Assembly: GCA_007117945.1 (NCBI GenBank)
Contig: SKTN01000397.1
Coordinates: forward strand, 1 to 5,809
Reading direction: 5' to 3'
From: Nitriliruptoraceae bacterium
GTDB taxonomy: Bacteria; Actinomycetota; Nitriliruptoria; Nitriliruptorales; Nitriliruptoraceae
Length of the DNA: 5,809 nt
Within the stretch, counting starts at the first letter, position 1; each line of letters opens with the position of its first letter. Below, piece after piece: positions 1 to 5,809 of the stretch. The notes beneath the pieces are model-generated. The model did not search any database and had not been told where the DNA came from. It saw only the letters and a program-made list of their open reading frames with translations. Both the position numbers and the translations under genes were made by a program.

Positions 1-60
1 GACGGCACGGTAGCGGTGGCCGCGGCTACGGTCCGGCCACGCCGCGCCGGGGAGAGCGCC
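1..60 (+). other. Upstream edge of the Mo-enzyme gene, no promoter seen
   Basis: These 60 bases precede the chosen ATG. They contain GGGGAG at 49-54, a good ribosome site 6 bases from the ATG. No TTGACA/TATAAT-like pair is visible and the stretch is uniformly GC-rich, so the promoter lies either outside the window or upstream of another co-transcribed gene. A TAG at 11-13 in a different frame could be the end of an upstream gene, which would place the Mo-enzyme within an operon, but this cannot be shown from the window. Confidence 0.4.
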
Positions 61-2313
61 ATGACCCGCACCGTCATCCGGACCTGCCCGCTGTGCGAGG
101 CCACCTGCGGCCTGCGCCTGGAGCTCGACGCGGACGACCGGGTGGTGTCGGTGCGCGGGGACGAGCAGGACGTGTTCAGCGCCGGCTACCTGTGCCCCAA
201 GGGCGCCACGATCGGTGAGCTGGAGGCCGACCCGGACCGGCTCACCACACCCCGTATCCGGCGGGACGGGCAGCTGGTGGAGGCCACCTGGCAGGAGGCC
301 TACGCCGAGGTGGCACGGCGCCTGCAGGCCGTCCAGGCCGCGCACGGCCACGAGGCCGTCGCCCTCTACCTCGGCAACCCCAACGTGCACAACCTGTCGG
401 GCCAGCTCTACGTGCGTCCCCTGGCCAAGGCCCTGCAGACCCCCAACATCAGCTCCGCCTCCAGCGTGGACCAGCTGCCCAAGCACGTTGCGTGCGGCTA
501 CCTGTTCGGCGACCCCCTGGCCATCCCGGTGCCCGACATCGACCGCACGGAGCTGCTGGTGGTCCTCGGCGGCAATCCGCGGGTGTCCAACGGCTCCCTG
601 ATGACCGCGCCGGACCTGCCTGGCCGCCTGAACGCCCTGCGCCGGCGCGGGGGCCGCCTGGTGGTCGTCGACCCCGTGCGCACCCGCACCGCCGAGCGGG
701 CCGATCAGCACCTGGCGATCCGCCCCGGCGCGGACGTGTGGCTGCTGCTGGCGGTGATCGAGACCCTGGCGAGCGAGGGGCTGGTCGATCCCGGGGACCA
801 CCTCACCGACCACCTCGACGGCCTCGAGGAGGTGCTGGCCCTGGCCGCGCCCTTCACCGCTGAGCGGGTCGCCGCGGCCTGCGGGCTGCACGCGGAGGAG
901 ATCCGGGGGCTCGCCCGGGAGCTGGCCGCAACCCCGCGGGCGGTGGTGTACGGGCGGCTCGGGACCTCCACCGTGCCCTTCGGCACCGTGACCTCCTGGC
1001 TGGTCGATGTCGTCAACGTCCTCACCGGCAACCTGGACCGCCCCGGCGGGGCGATGTTCCCTCTGCCCGCGCACCACCGCAGCCCGCGCCGTCCCTTCCG
1101 CCACGCCCGCCGGCACAGCCGGGTACGGGGCCTGCCCGAGGCGATCGGCGAGCTGCCCGTCGCGGGCCTGATCGACGAGATGACCACCCCCGGCCCCGGT
1201 CAGGTCCGGGCCCTGATCACCGTCGCCGGGAACCCGGTGCTGTCCACCCCCGAGGGCGCGCGGCTGGACGCGGCGCTGGCGGACCTGGACCTGGTGATCG
1301 CGGTGGACCCCTACGTCACGGCCACCACCCGGCACGCCGATGTGCTCCTGCCGCCGCCGGCGATCCTGCAGCGGCCCCACTACGACCTGGCCTTCACCGC
1401 ACTCGCGGTGCGCAACGTCGCCAACCACTCCCCCGCTGCGGTGCCCCTGGCCGAGGGTCAGCCCGACGAGTGGGAGATCCTGCTGACCCTGGCGGCCATC
1501 GCGCTCGGTCAGCAGCCACCGGTCGACGTCGAGGTCGCCGACGCCTTCGTCCTCCAGCAGGCCGTCGCCGGCGTGGTCGCCGACCCCGGAGCGCGTCTGG
1601 CCACCCGGGACCCCGACGAGGTGGTCGCCGCGCTCGCCGGGCGGCGGGGCCCGGAGCGGCTCCTCGACCTGCTGCTGCGTGCCGGGCCCTACGGCGACGG
1701 CTTCGGGACCCACCCCGACGGCCTCAGCCTGGCGGCGCTGGAGGCCCAGCCCCACGGCGTCGACCTGGGGCCCCTGACCCCACGGGTCCCTGGGGTCCTG
1801 GCCACGGCCTCGGGCCGGATCGAGCTCGCACCGGCGGCGATCGTCGCCGACCTGGAGCGGGTGGCGCGCCACCTCGATGCCGTGGACGCCACCGCGGCGA
1901 CAGCGAGCGACCCGGGTGATCGCCGCCCGCTGGTCCTGGTGGGCCGCCGGCACCTGCGCACCAACAACTCCTGGTCCCACAACCTCCCCGGGCTCGCCAA
2001 GGGCCAGCAGCTGTGCACCCTGCAGCTGCACCCCGAGGACGCCGCCGTCCGGGGCGTGGTGGACGGCGGGCAGGCGGTGGTGCGCTCCGCCGCCGGCAGC
2101 GTCACCGCCGAGGTGGAGGTCACCGACCGGCTGCGCCCCGGTGTGGTCAGCCTGCCCCATGGTTTCGGCCACGACCTCGAGGGTGTGGAGCTGTCCGTGG
2201 CACGGGCCCGGGGTGGCGCCAACGCGAACGTGCTCAGCTCCCGCAGCGAGGTGGACGCGGTCAGCGGCAACGCCGTGCTCAACGGCATCGAGGTCCAGGT
2301 GGCACCGGCGTGA
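61..2313 (+). CDS. Molybdopterin/[4Fe-4S]-dependent oxidoreductase (formate dehydrogenase/BisC-like superfamily), cytoplasmic
   Basis: This is a complete 750-aa protein of the DMSO-reductase superfamily, which carries a bis-molybdopterin guanine dinucleotide cofactor. Seen: an N-terminal [4Fe-4S] domain with C9-x2-C12-x3-C16-x28-C45 (CPLCEATC ... YLCPKG). The large Mo-pterin domain follows to about residue 470, with GNP-type cofactor contacts near 171-175 and 390-394, NVLTGNLDRPGG near 319-330 and the HADVLLPP signature near 425-432. The C-terminal dinucleotide-binding domain covers about 621-750 (VGRRHLRTNNSWSHNL, SLPHGFGHD, SGNAVLNG). There is no twin-arginine or Sec signal and no membrane segment, so it should be cytoplasmic. 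The ATG at 61 is chosen because GGAG at 51-54 is correctly spaced and family members begin just before the first cysteine; the frame is open upstream to the edge, with a GTG at 16. The segment that usually holds Cys/Sec reads SSASSVDQLPK (131-141), without Cys. Substrate and electron partner are unknown. The family is certain; 'formate dehydrogenase' would be over-naming. Confidence 0.93.
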   Translation: MTRTVIRTCPLCEATCGLRLELDADDRVVSVRGDEQDVFSAGYLCPKGATIGELEADPDRLTTPRIRRDGQLVEATWQEAYAEVARRLQAVQAAHGHEAVALYLGNPNVHNLSGQLYVRPLAKALQTPNISSASSVDQLPKHVACGYLFGDPLAIPVPDIDRTELLVVLGGNPRVSNGSLMTAPDLPGRLNALRRRGGRLVVVDPVRTRTAERADQHLAIRPGADVWLLLAVIETLASEGLVDPGDHLTDHLDGLEEVLALAAPFTAERVAAACGLHAEEIRGLARELAATPRAVVYGRLGTSTVPFGTVTSWLVDVVNVLTGNLDRPGGAMFPLPAHHRSPRRPFRHARRHSRVRGLPEAIGELPVAGLIDEMTTPGPGQVRALITVAGNPVLSTPEGARLDAALADLDLVIAVDPYVTATTRHADVLLPPPAILQRPHYDLAFTALAVRNVANHSPAAVPLAEGQPDEWEILLTLAAIALGQQPPVDVEVADAFVLQQAVAGVVADPGARLATRDPDEVVAALAGRRGPERLLDLLLRAGPYGDGFGTHPDGLSLAALEAQPHGVDLGPLTPRVPGVLATASGRIELAPAAIVADLERVARHLDAVDATAATASDPGDRRPLVLVGRRHLRTNNSWSHNLPGLAKGQQLCTLQLHPEDAAVRGVVDGGQAVVRSAAGSVTAEVEVTDRLRPGVVSLPHGFGHDLEGVELSVARARGGANANVLSSRSEVDAVSGNAVLNGIEVQVAPA
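2297..2302 (+). promoter_or_regulatory. Ribosome binding site of the glutaminase, inside the Mo-enzyme gene
   Basis: AGGTGG lies 7 bases before the GTG at 2310 and within the last codons of the Mo-enzyme. It supports the overlapping GTGA (2310-2313) as the start. Together, the internal ribosome site and the 4-base overlap suggest translational coupling, with ribosomes ending the first gene re-initiating on the second. Confidence 0.55.
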
Positions 2314-3413
2314 ACCTGCCCACGGGTGATGCCGGCACCCAGCGGCGGATCGGGAGCCGCCTCGCCGAGCTCGCGCAGCGCATCGCCGCCTGGCCCCTGC
2401 CCGGTGGCGAACACTGCTACCGCTCGGGCGTCGGCTACCTCGACGTCGCGGGGTTCGGGCCCGAGGCCGGGCGTCTGGCCATCGCCGCGGTGACCGTGGA
2501 CGGCGAGGTGCACGCCGTCGGTGACCACGAGGTGGCCGTGCCCCTGCACTCGGTGTCGAAGGTGTTCACCTACGGGCAGGTGCTGGCCGACCTCGGGCCG
2601 GAGGCGGTGCTCGCCCGCGTCGGCGTGGAGCCGAGCGGCGACGCCTTCAACGCCCTGCGCGTGGACGAGCGCACCCTGCGCCCCTTCAACCCCATGGTCA
2701 ACGCCGGTGCCCTGGTGACCACGAGCCTGGTCCCCGGGCCCGACCCGCAGACGCGCTTCGCCCGCATCCTCGCCACCCTGCGCGCCTTCGCCGGGGGCGA
2801 TGAGCTGACCGTGGACGCCGACACCCTGGCGGCGGAGCTCGCCACCGCCGACCGCAACCGTGGCACGGCCTACCTGCTGCGCAGCGCCGGCCTGCTCGAG
2901 GGTGACGTGGAGGCGGTGCTGACCCGCTACCTCCAGCAGTGCGCGGTGCACGTCACCTCGACCCAGCTGGCCCTGATGGCCGCGACGCTGGCCGCCGGGG
3001 GACGCAACCCCCGCACGGGCGCGCAGGTGCTGCCCCGGCGGCGGGTGCGGGACGTGCTCAGCGTGATGCACACCTGTGGCATGTACGACTTCGCCGGGGA
3101 GTGGGCCTTCGAGATCGGCTTCCCCGCCAAGGGCGGCGTGGGTGGCCTGATCCTGGCGGTGATCCCCGGCAAGATGGGCATCGCCGTGTGGTCGCCGCCC
3201 CTGGACGCCTACGGCAACAGCGTCAAGGGGGTGCAGACCTGCCGTGAGCTGTCGGCGCGCCTGGGGCTGCACGTCTTCGCGACCCCCGAGGAGGACGCCC
3301 TGCTCACCGCGGCCGCCCCACCACGCGCGCTGCCGGTGCCCCTGGAGGACGTGGTGGAGCGCCCCGTGGAGCCGCCGGAGGCCTGGGCCGGTCCACCGCC
3401 GCCACAGCGGTGA
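2310..3413 (+). CDS. glsA: Glutaminase (serine-dependent beta-lactamase-like family)
   Basis: The 367-aa product should hydrolyse L-glutamine to L-glutamate and ammonia in the cytoplasm. Seen: the SxxK catalytic motif S81-V-S-K84, N131 in NPMVNAGAL, E176 and N183 in the AELATADRNR segment, Y207 in RYLQQC, Y259 in TCGMYD, and V277 in AKGGVGG. From memory of the bacterial family, these match the catalytic set S66, K69, N117, E161, N168, Y192, Y244 and V262 with a near-constant offset of 14-15 residues, so the active site looks intact. Two usually conserved serines are changed: the SE pair reads A175-E176, and AKSGV reads AKGGV (G275). The GTG start at 2310 overlaps the TGA of the Mo-enzyme gene (2311-2313), and AGGTGG at 2297-2302 is the likely ribosome site. 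No better in-frame start lies before the conserved fold. The last 45 residues are Pro/Ala-rich and hold no STAS or cyclic-nucleotide domain, unlike some longer actinobacterial glutaminases. Confidence 0.95.
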   Translation: MNLPTGDAGTQRRIGSRLAELAQRIAAWPLPGGEHCYRSGVGYLDVAGFGPEAGRLAIAAVTVDGEVHAVGDHEVAVPLHSVSKVFTYGQVLADLGPEAVLARVGVEPSGDAFNALRVDERTLRPFNPMVNAGALVTTSLVPGPDPQTRFARILATLRAFAGGDELTVDADTLAAELATADRNRGTAYLLRSAGLLEGDVEAVLTRYLQQCAVHVTSTQLALMAATLAAGGRNPRTGAQVLPRRRVRDVLSVMHTCGMYDFAGEWAFEIGFPAKGGVGGLILAVIPGKMGIAVWSPPLDAYGNSVKGVQTCRELSARLGLHVFATPEEDALLTAAAPPRALPVPLEDVVERPVEPPEAWAGPPPPQR

Positions 3414-3434
3414 CCCGCCGCGCGCCGGCGGGTC
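3412..3434. terminator. Probable bidirectional terminator hairpin between convergent genes
   Basis: A perfect 9-bp inverted repeat (GACCCGCCG at 3412-3420 and CGGCGGGTC at 3426-3434) encloses a 5-base loop, CGCGC. It overlaps the last two bases of the glutaminase stop codon and starts 4 bases past the reductase stop codon on the other strand, filling almost all of the 25-base gap. No T-run follows on either strand, which is common for terminators in very GC-rich actinobacteria. Function as a terminator is inferred from structure and convergent position. Confidence 0.65.
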
Positions 3435-3438
3435 GGGC

Positions 3439-5190
3439 TCAGGACACCGGGTCGGCAGCCGTGGCGGTGCGCTCCTCGGCGTAGCTGACCACGGGCTCGC
3501 GGGGCAGGACCTCCCGGTCGGCCTGGAGCTCGGTGGCGGCGAGGTAGCTGTGCATGCCACCGGCCAGGGTGGCGACGTCCGCGAAGCCGTGCTGGACCAG
3601 GATGCGGTAGGCGAGGTAGCTGCGGAACCCCACCGCGCAGTACAGCCGCAGCGGCTGGCTGCGGTCGAGGCCGTCCAGCGCGGCCCGCAGCTGATCGAGG
3701 GGCAGGTTCCGCGCGCCGGGGAGGTGGCCGGCGGCGAACTCGTCGGGCCCGCGCACGTCCAGGATGCGGGCACCGGCGGTGTCCTGCTCGCAGCGGTCCG
3801 CGTACCACAGGGCCACGTCGCCGCGCAGCAGGTTCGCGCCGAGGAAGCCGGCCATGTTCACCGGGTCCTTGGCGGCGCCGAAGGGCGGGGCGTAGGCGAG
3901 CTCGAGGGTCTCGAGGTCGTAGACGGTCATGCCGGCATGCAGCGCCGTGGCCAGCACGTCGAGCCGCTTGTCCACCCCGTCGAAGCCGACGATCCCCGCA
4001 CCGAGCAGGCGCCCGGTGTCGGGGGCGAACAGGACCTTGAGGTGCATCGCGGCGGTCCCCGGGTAGTAGCCGGCGTGGCCCGAGGGGTGCAGCTGCACGC
4101 GTTCGAAGGGGATGCCGGCCGCCTCGAGCTGGCGCTGGTTGGCGCCCACCCCACCGGCGACCAGGTCGAACACCTTGACGATGCCCGTGCCCTGGACGGT
4201 GCCGAAGGTGGTGTCCCGCCCGCACAGGTTGTCGGCGACCACCCGGCCCTGACGGTTCGCGGGCCCCGCCAGGGGGATAAGCCAGGAGCCGGGCAGGACG
4301 GTGTGACGGACCTCCACGGCGTCCCCGGCGGCGTAGACGTCCGGCAGGTTGGTCCGCAGGCGCTCGTCCACGGCGATGCCGCCGCGGGGGCCGAGCTCGA
4401 CACCGGCGGCCTCGGCCAGGGCGGTGTTGGGGCGCACCCCCGCCGCCAGCAGCACCAGGTCGGTGCTGATCCGGGTGCCGTCAGCCAGGGTCACCGCGAG
4501 CCGGCCATCCTCGGTGGGGGCGAAGCTGGAGGCACCGACACCGAGGTGGAGCCCGACCCCGTTGGCGCGCAGGTGGGCCTCCATGGCCGAGGTCAGCTCG
4601 CGGTCCAGCGGCGGCATCAGCTGGTCCGCGAGCTCCACCAGGGTCACCTCACGGCCGCGGTGGCGCAGGTTCTCCGCCATCTCCAGGCCGATGTAACCCC
4701 CGCCGATCACCACGGCGTGGGCGACCTCGGGCCGGCCGTCGGCGGCCACGGCGTCCACCCGCGCCTTGATGGCGTCCATGTCCTCCATGCGCCGCAGCAC
4801 GTGGACCCGCGGGTCGTCGATCCCCGGCAGGGGCGGGACCACGGGCACCGCACCCGGGCACAGCACCAGGCGGTCGTAGGTCAGCTCCTGCTCCGCACCC
4901 GTGGCGCGGACCCGGGCCGTGACCGTGCGCGCGGCCGGGTCGATGGCCACCACCTCGGTGCCCGTGCGCACATCGAGGTTGAGCGAGGCCCGCAGGCTCT
5001 CGGGGGTCTGGAGCAGCAGGCGGTCCCGGTCCTCGATCACCTCCCCGATGTGGTAGGGCAGGCCGCAGTTGGCGAAGGAGACGAAGGCATCGCGCTCGAA
5101 CACGACGATCTCCGCCGACTCGTCGAGGCGGCGCGCCCGTGCCGCCGTAGACATCCCCGCGGCCACGCCGCCCACGATCACGATGCGCAC
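3439..5190 (-). CDS. CoA-disulfide reductase / NAD(P)H-dependent persulfide reductase with C-terminal rhodanese domain
   Basis: This is a complete 583-aa two-domain flavoprotein. Seen in the reductase part: FAD-binding GGVAAGMS at 7-14, a single redox cysteine C42 in SFANCGLPYHIG, NAD(P)-binding VIGGGYIGLEMAENL at 161-175, the second FAD motif VYAAGDAVEV at 285-294, and the dimerisation domain with HAGYYPG (Y375/Y376) and LAYAPPF (Y433). CoADR enzymes use one Cys and dimer-partner tyrosines of this kind. The rhodanese part runs from about 470 to 552, with ILDVRGPDEF and the active loop C518-A-V-G-F-R-S. Known relatives (Bacillus CoADR-Rhd, Shewanella Npsr) reduce CoA disulfide or CoA persulfide with NAD(P)H. 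The GTG at 5190 is chosen because AGGAGG (5201-5196) sits 5 bases upstream and the FAD motif then begins at residue 7; a GTG at 5271 would add 27 unlikely residues. The gene lies 104 bases downstream of the SulP gene on the same strand. Its ribosome site is buried in a strong hairpin. The in vivo substrate is inferred. Confidence 0.93.
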   Translation of the reverse strand: MRIVIVGGVAAGMSTAARARRLDESAEIVVFERDAFVSFANCGLPYHIGEVIEDRDRLLLQTPESLRASLNLDVRTGTEVVAIDPAARTVTARVRATGAEQELTYDRLVLCPGAVPVVPPLPGIDDPRVHVLRRMEDMDAIKARVDAVAADGRPEVAHAVVIGGGYIGLEMAENLRHRGREVTLVELADQLMPPLDRELTSAMEAHLRANGVGLHLGVGASSFAPTEDGRLAVTLADGTRISTDLVLLAAGVRPNTALAEAAGVELGPRGGIAVDERLRTNLPDVYAAGDAVEVRHTVLPGSWLIPLAGPANRQGRVVADNLCGRDTTFGTVQGTGIVKVFDLVAGGVGANQRQLEAAGIPFERVQLHPSGHAGYYPGTAAMHLKVLFAPDTGRLLGAGIVGFDGVDKRLDVLATALHAGMTVYDLETLELAYAPPFGAAKDPVNMAGFLGANLLRGDVALWYADRCEQDTAGARILDVRGPDEFAAGHLPGARNLPLDQLRAALDGLDRSQPLRLYCAVGFRSYLAYRILVQHGFADVATLAGGMHSYLAATELQADREVLPREPVVSYAEERTATAADPVS

Positions 5191-5195
5191 CTGAT

Positions 5196-5224
5196 CCTCC
5201 TCGCAGGGCCACCCCGCGAGGAGG
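5196..5224 (-). promoter_or_regulatory. Leader hairpin burying the Shine-Dalgarno sequence of the CoADR-rhodanese gene
   Basis: On the - strand, CCTCCTCGC (5224-5216) pairs perfectly with GCGAGGAGG (5204-5196). The stem continues inward with one G-U and three G-C pairs (5215-5212 with 5205-5208), leaving a UGG loop. That gives 13 continuous pairs with a 3-base loop. AGGAGG (5201-5196), the ribosome site 5 bases before the GTG at 5190, lies entirely in the 3' arm, and the 5' arm carries CCTCCT, the same sequence as the 16S rRNA 3' end. The structure would block ribosome entry unless opened, so it is a candidate translational switch. No T-run follows, arguing against a simple terminator. Pairing is seen directly; the regulatory role is inferred. 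Confidence 0.6.
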
Positions 5225-5294
5225 GCCCGATATGTCCGTACATCTTTGGCCGGGACGGTACGGCATCGCACGCAGGTGGTGTGCCGTGCCCCGC
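5225..5294 (-). promoter_or_regulatory. Intergenic segment between SulP and CoADR-rhodanese with inverted repeats and a possible weak promoter/operator
   Basis: This holds the rest of the 104-base gap. It contains the near-palindrome ATGTCCGTACAT (5232-5243, 10 of 12 positions symmetric) in the only AT-richer patch nearby. It also contains CCGTAC (5236-5241) with GTACGG (5258-5263), and ACGGCA (5260-5265) with TGCCGT (5282-5287). On the - strand, CATATC (5234-5229) could act as a -10 element with transcription beginning just before the leader hairpin, but no convincing -35 sits 17 bases upstream. The reductase could therefore be transcribed from here, from the SulP promoter, or from both. Confidence 0.35.
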
Positions 5295-5809
5295 TCAGCG
5301 CCGAGGCTGCAGGGGACGTGCCCCCTCCGGCAGGGGCTGCCCGGCCTTGGCGAGACCGTGGTCACGACGGGCCCGCATCACCCCCTCGGAGATCGTGCGC
5401 CACAGGTGGTCGTCCCCGATCCGCTCCCGCAGCCCGGAGCGCTTGAGCACCACACGGGCGTTGTAGAGCACCCGCACGAGGTAGAGGTCCACGTCACGCC
5501 GACGCAGGCGGGTCAGCAGCTTGTCGAGCATGTCCGTACTGGTGCTGTCGAGCTGGTCCGTGGCCTCGAGGTCGAGGATCACCGCCCGCGTGGTGGGGTC
5601 GGCATCGACGAGGGCGATCACCTGCTCCTCGACCGAGGCGGCGTTGACCCAGAACAGGGGGGCGTCGAGGCGCAGGATCTTGCAGCCCTCGATCGTGCGG
5701 TGGGAACGGTGGCGGGCTACCGCGGCCCAGGCGGCCTTCTCCCCGGGCAGGCGGCCGAGTTCCTCCACCTGCACCCGGCTGGAGCGGTAGACCAGCCCGA
5801 GCAGGGACA
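5295..5809 (-). CDS. SulP family inorganic anion (sulfate-type) transporter, C-terminal STAS part (partial)
   Basis: Only the C-terminal 170 residues are in the window. The reading frame stays open through the right edge, so the 5' part with the 10-14 membrane segments lies outside; the GTG at 5774 is not the true start. The visible part opens with SLLGLVYRSSR, the end of the last transmembrane helix. It continues through VEELGRLPGEKAAW and then a STAS domain at about visible residues 38-150, with ILRLDAPLFWVNA, VILDLEATDQLDSTSTDML and LYLVRVLYNARVVLKRSGL. This order (linker with LGRLPG, then RLDAPLFWVNA) is typical of SulP carriers rather than free anti-sigma antagonists. The D87-S88-T89 loop corresponds to the DSS loop that is phosphorylated in SpoIIAA-type STAS proteins. 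SulP members carry sulfate, bicarbonate, dicarboxylates or other anions, so the substrate cannot be fixed here. The downstream persulfide reductase favours a sulfur oxyanion, by inference only. Confidence 0.9.
   Translation of the reverse strand, partial: SLLGLVYRSSRVQVEELGRLPGEKAAWAAVARHRSHRTIEGCKILRLDAPLFWVNAASVEEQVIALVDADPTTRAVILDLEATDQLDSTSTDMLDKLLTRLRRRDVDLYLVRVLYNARVVLKRSGLRERIGDDHLWRTISEGVMRARRDHGLAKAGQPLPEGARPLQPRR

Noticed and set aside
10..29. Short inverted repeat GTAGC ... GCTAC as a terminator of an upstream gene
   Set aside because: Only 5 bp with a 10-base loop and no T-run; expected by chance at this GC content.
16..60. An extended start for the Mo-enzyme at the GTG at 16
   Set aside because: It adds 15 residues without any family resemblance or Tat signal and has no good ribosome site, while the ATG at 61 has GGAG 6 bases upstream.
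1689..3773. A long open frame on the - strand (694 codons) opposite the Mo-enzyme, glutaminase and reductase ends
   Set aside because: It runs antisense to genes with unmistakable conserved motifs. Its translation is low-complexity (Pro/Ala/Arg/Gly/His) with no recognisable domain, as expected for a GC-rich shadow frame.
5191..5271. An extended start for the reductase at the GTG at 5271
   Set aside because: The extra 27 residues (starting MRCRTVPAK) do not resemble the family and would lie before a FAD motif that normally begins at the N-terminus. The GTG at 5190 has a perfect AGGAGG site at 5-base spacing.
3244..5466. A long open frame on the + strand (740 codons) opposite the reductase
   Set aside because: It spans two genes, the convergent terminator and the intergenic leader. 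It is rich in Gly, Val, His and Gln with no family motif, so it is a by-product of strong GC3 bias on the true strand.
5295..5774. A free-standing STAS-domain (anti-sigma antagonist) gene starting at the GTG at 5774
   Set aside because: The frame is open through the window edge, and the residues before that GTG (LLGLVYRSSR) plus the LGRLPG linker match the end of a SulP membrane domain, so this is the tail of a transporter.

Overview
The window comes from a strongly GC-rich bacterial chromosome. Nearly every third codon position is G or C, three of the four starts or likely starts are GTG or short-spaced ATG, and gene spacing is tight. The protein styles (a cofactor-only Mo-pterin oxidoreductase, a stand-alone glutaminase, a SulP transporter) best suit a high-GC actinobacterium. 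I cannot name the genus from sequence alone.

The layout is two convergent pairs of genes meeting at about 3,425. On the + strand, 61-2313 encodes a complete, cytoplasmic molybdopterin/[4Fe-4S] oxidoreductase (750 aa). It is followed, with a 4-base stop/start overlap, by a complete serine-dependent glutaminase (2310-3413, 367 aa). On the - strand, reading from the right edge, the last 170 residues of a SulP-type anion transporter (STAS domain, 5295-5809, 5' end outside the window) are followed after 104 bases by a complete CoA-disulfide/persulfide reductase fused to a C-terminal rhodanese domain (5190 down to 3439, 583 aa). The two pairs are separated by only 25 bases, which hold a perfect 9-bp GC-rich hairpin that probably serves as a shared terminator.

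The - strand pair makes biological sense together: a sulfate/anion transporter followed by an enzyme that handles sulfane sulfur (rhodanese) and reduces CoA persulfides or disulfides with NAD(P)H. The + strand pair (Mo-enzyme plus glutaminase) is less expected. The overlap suggests translational coupling, but no shared pathway is visible.

The most interesting non-coding signal is in the 104-base leader of the reductase. A 13-pair, three-base-loop hairpin (5196-5224) contains the whole Shine-Dalgarno sequence of the reductase in its 3' arm. Just upstream lie an AT-richer near-palindrome and mutually exclusive short inverted repeats. This looks like a translational control element and/or operator for persulfide metabolism. 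I see no mobile elements, CRISPR arrays, tRNA or rRNA genes.
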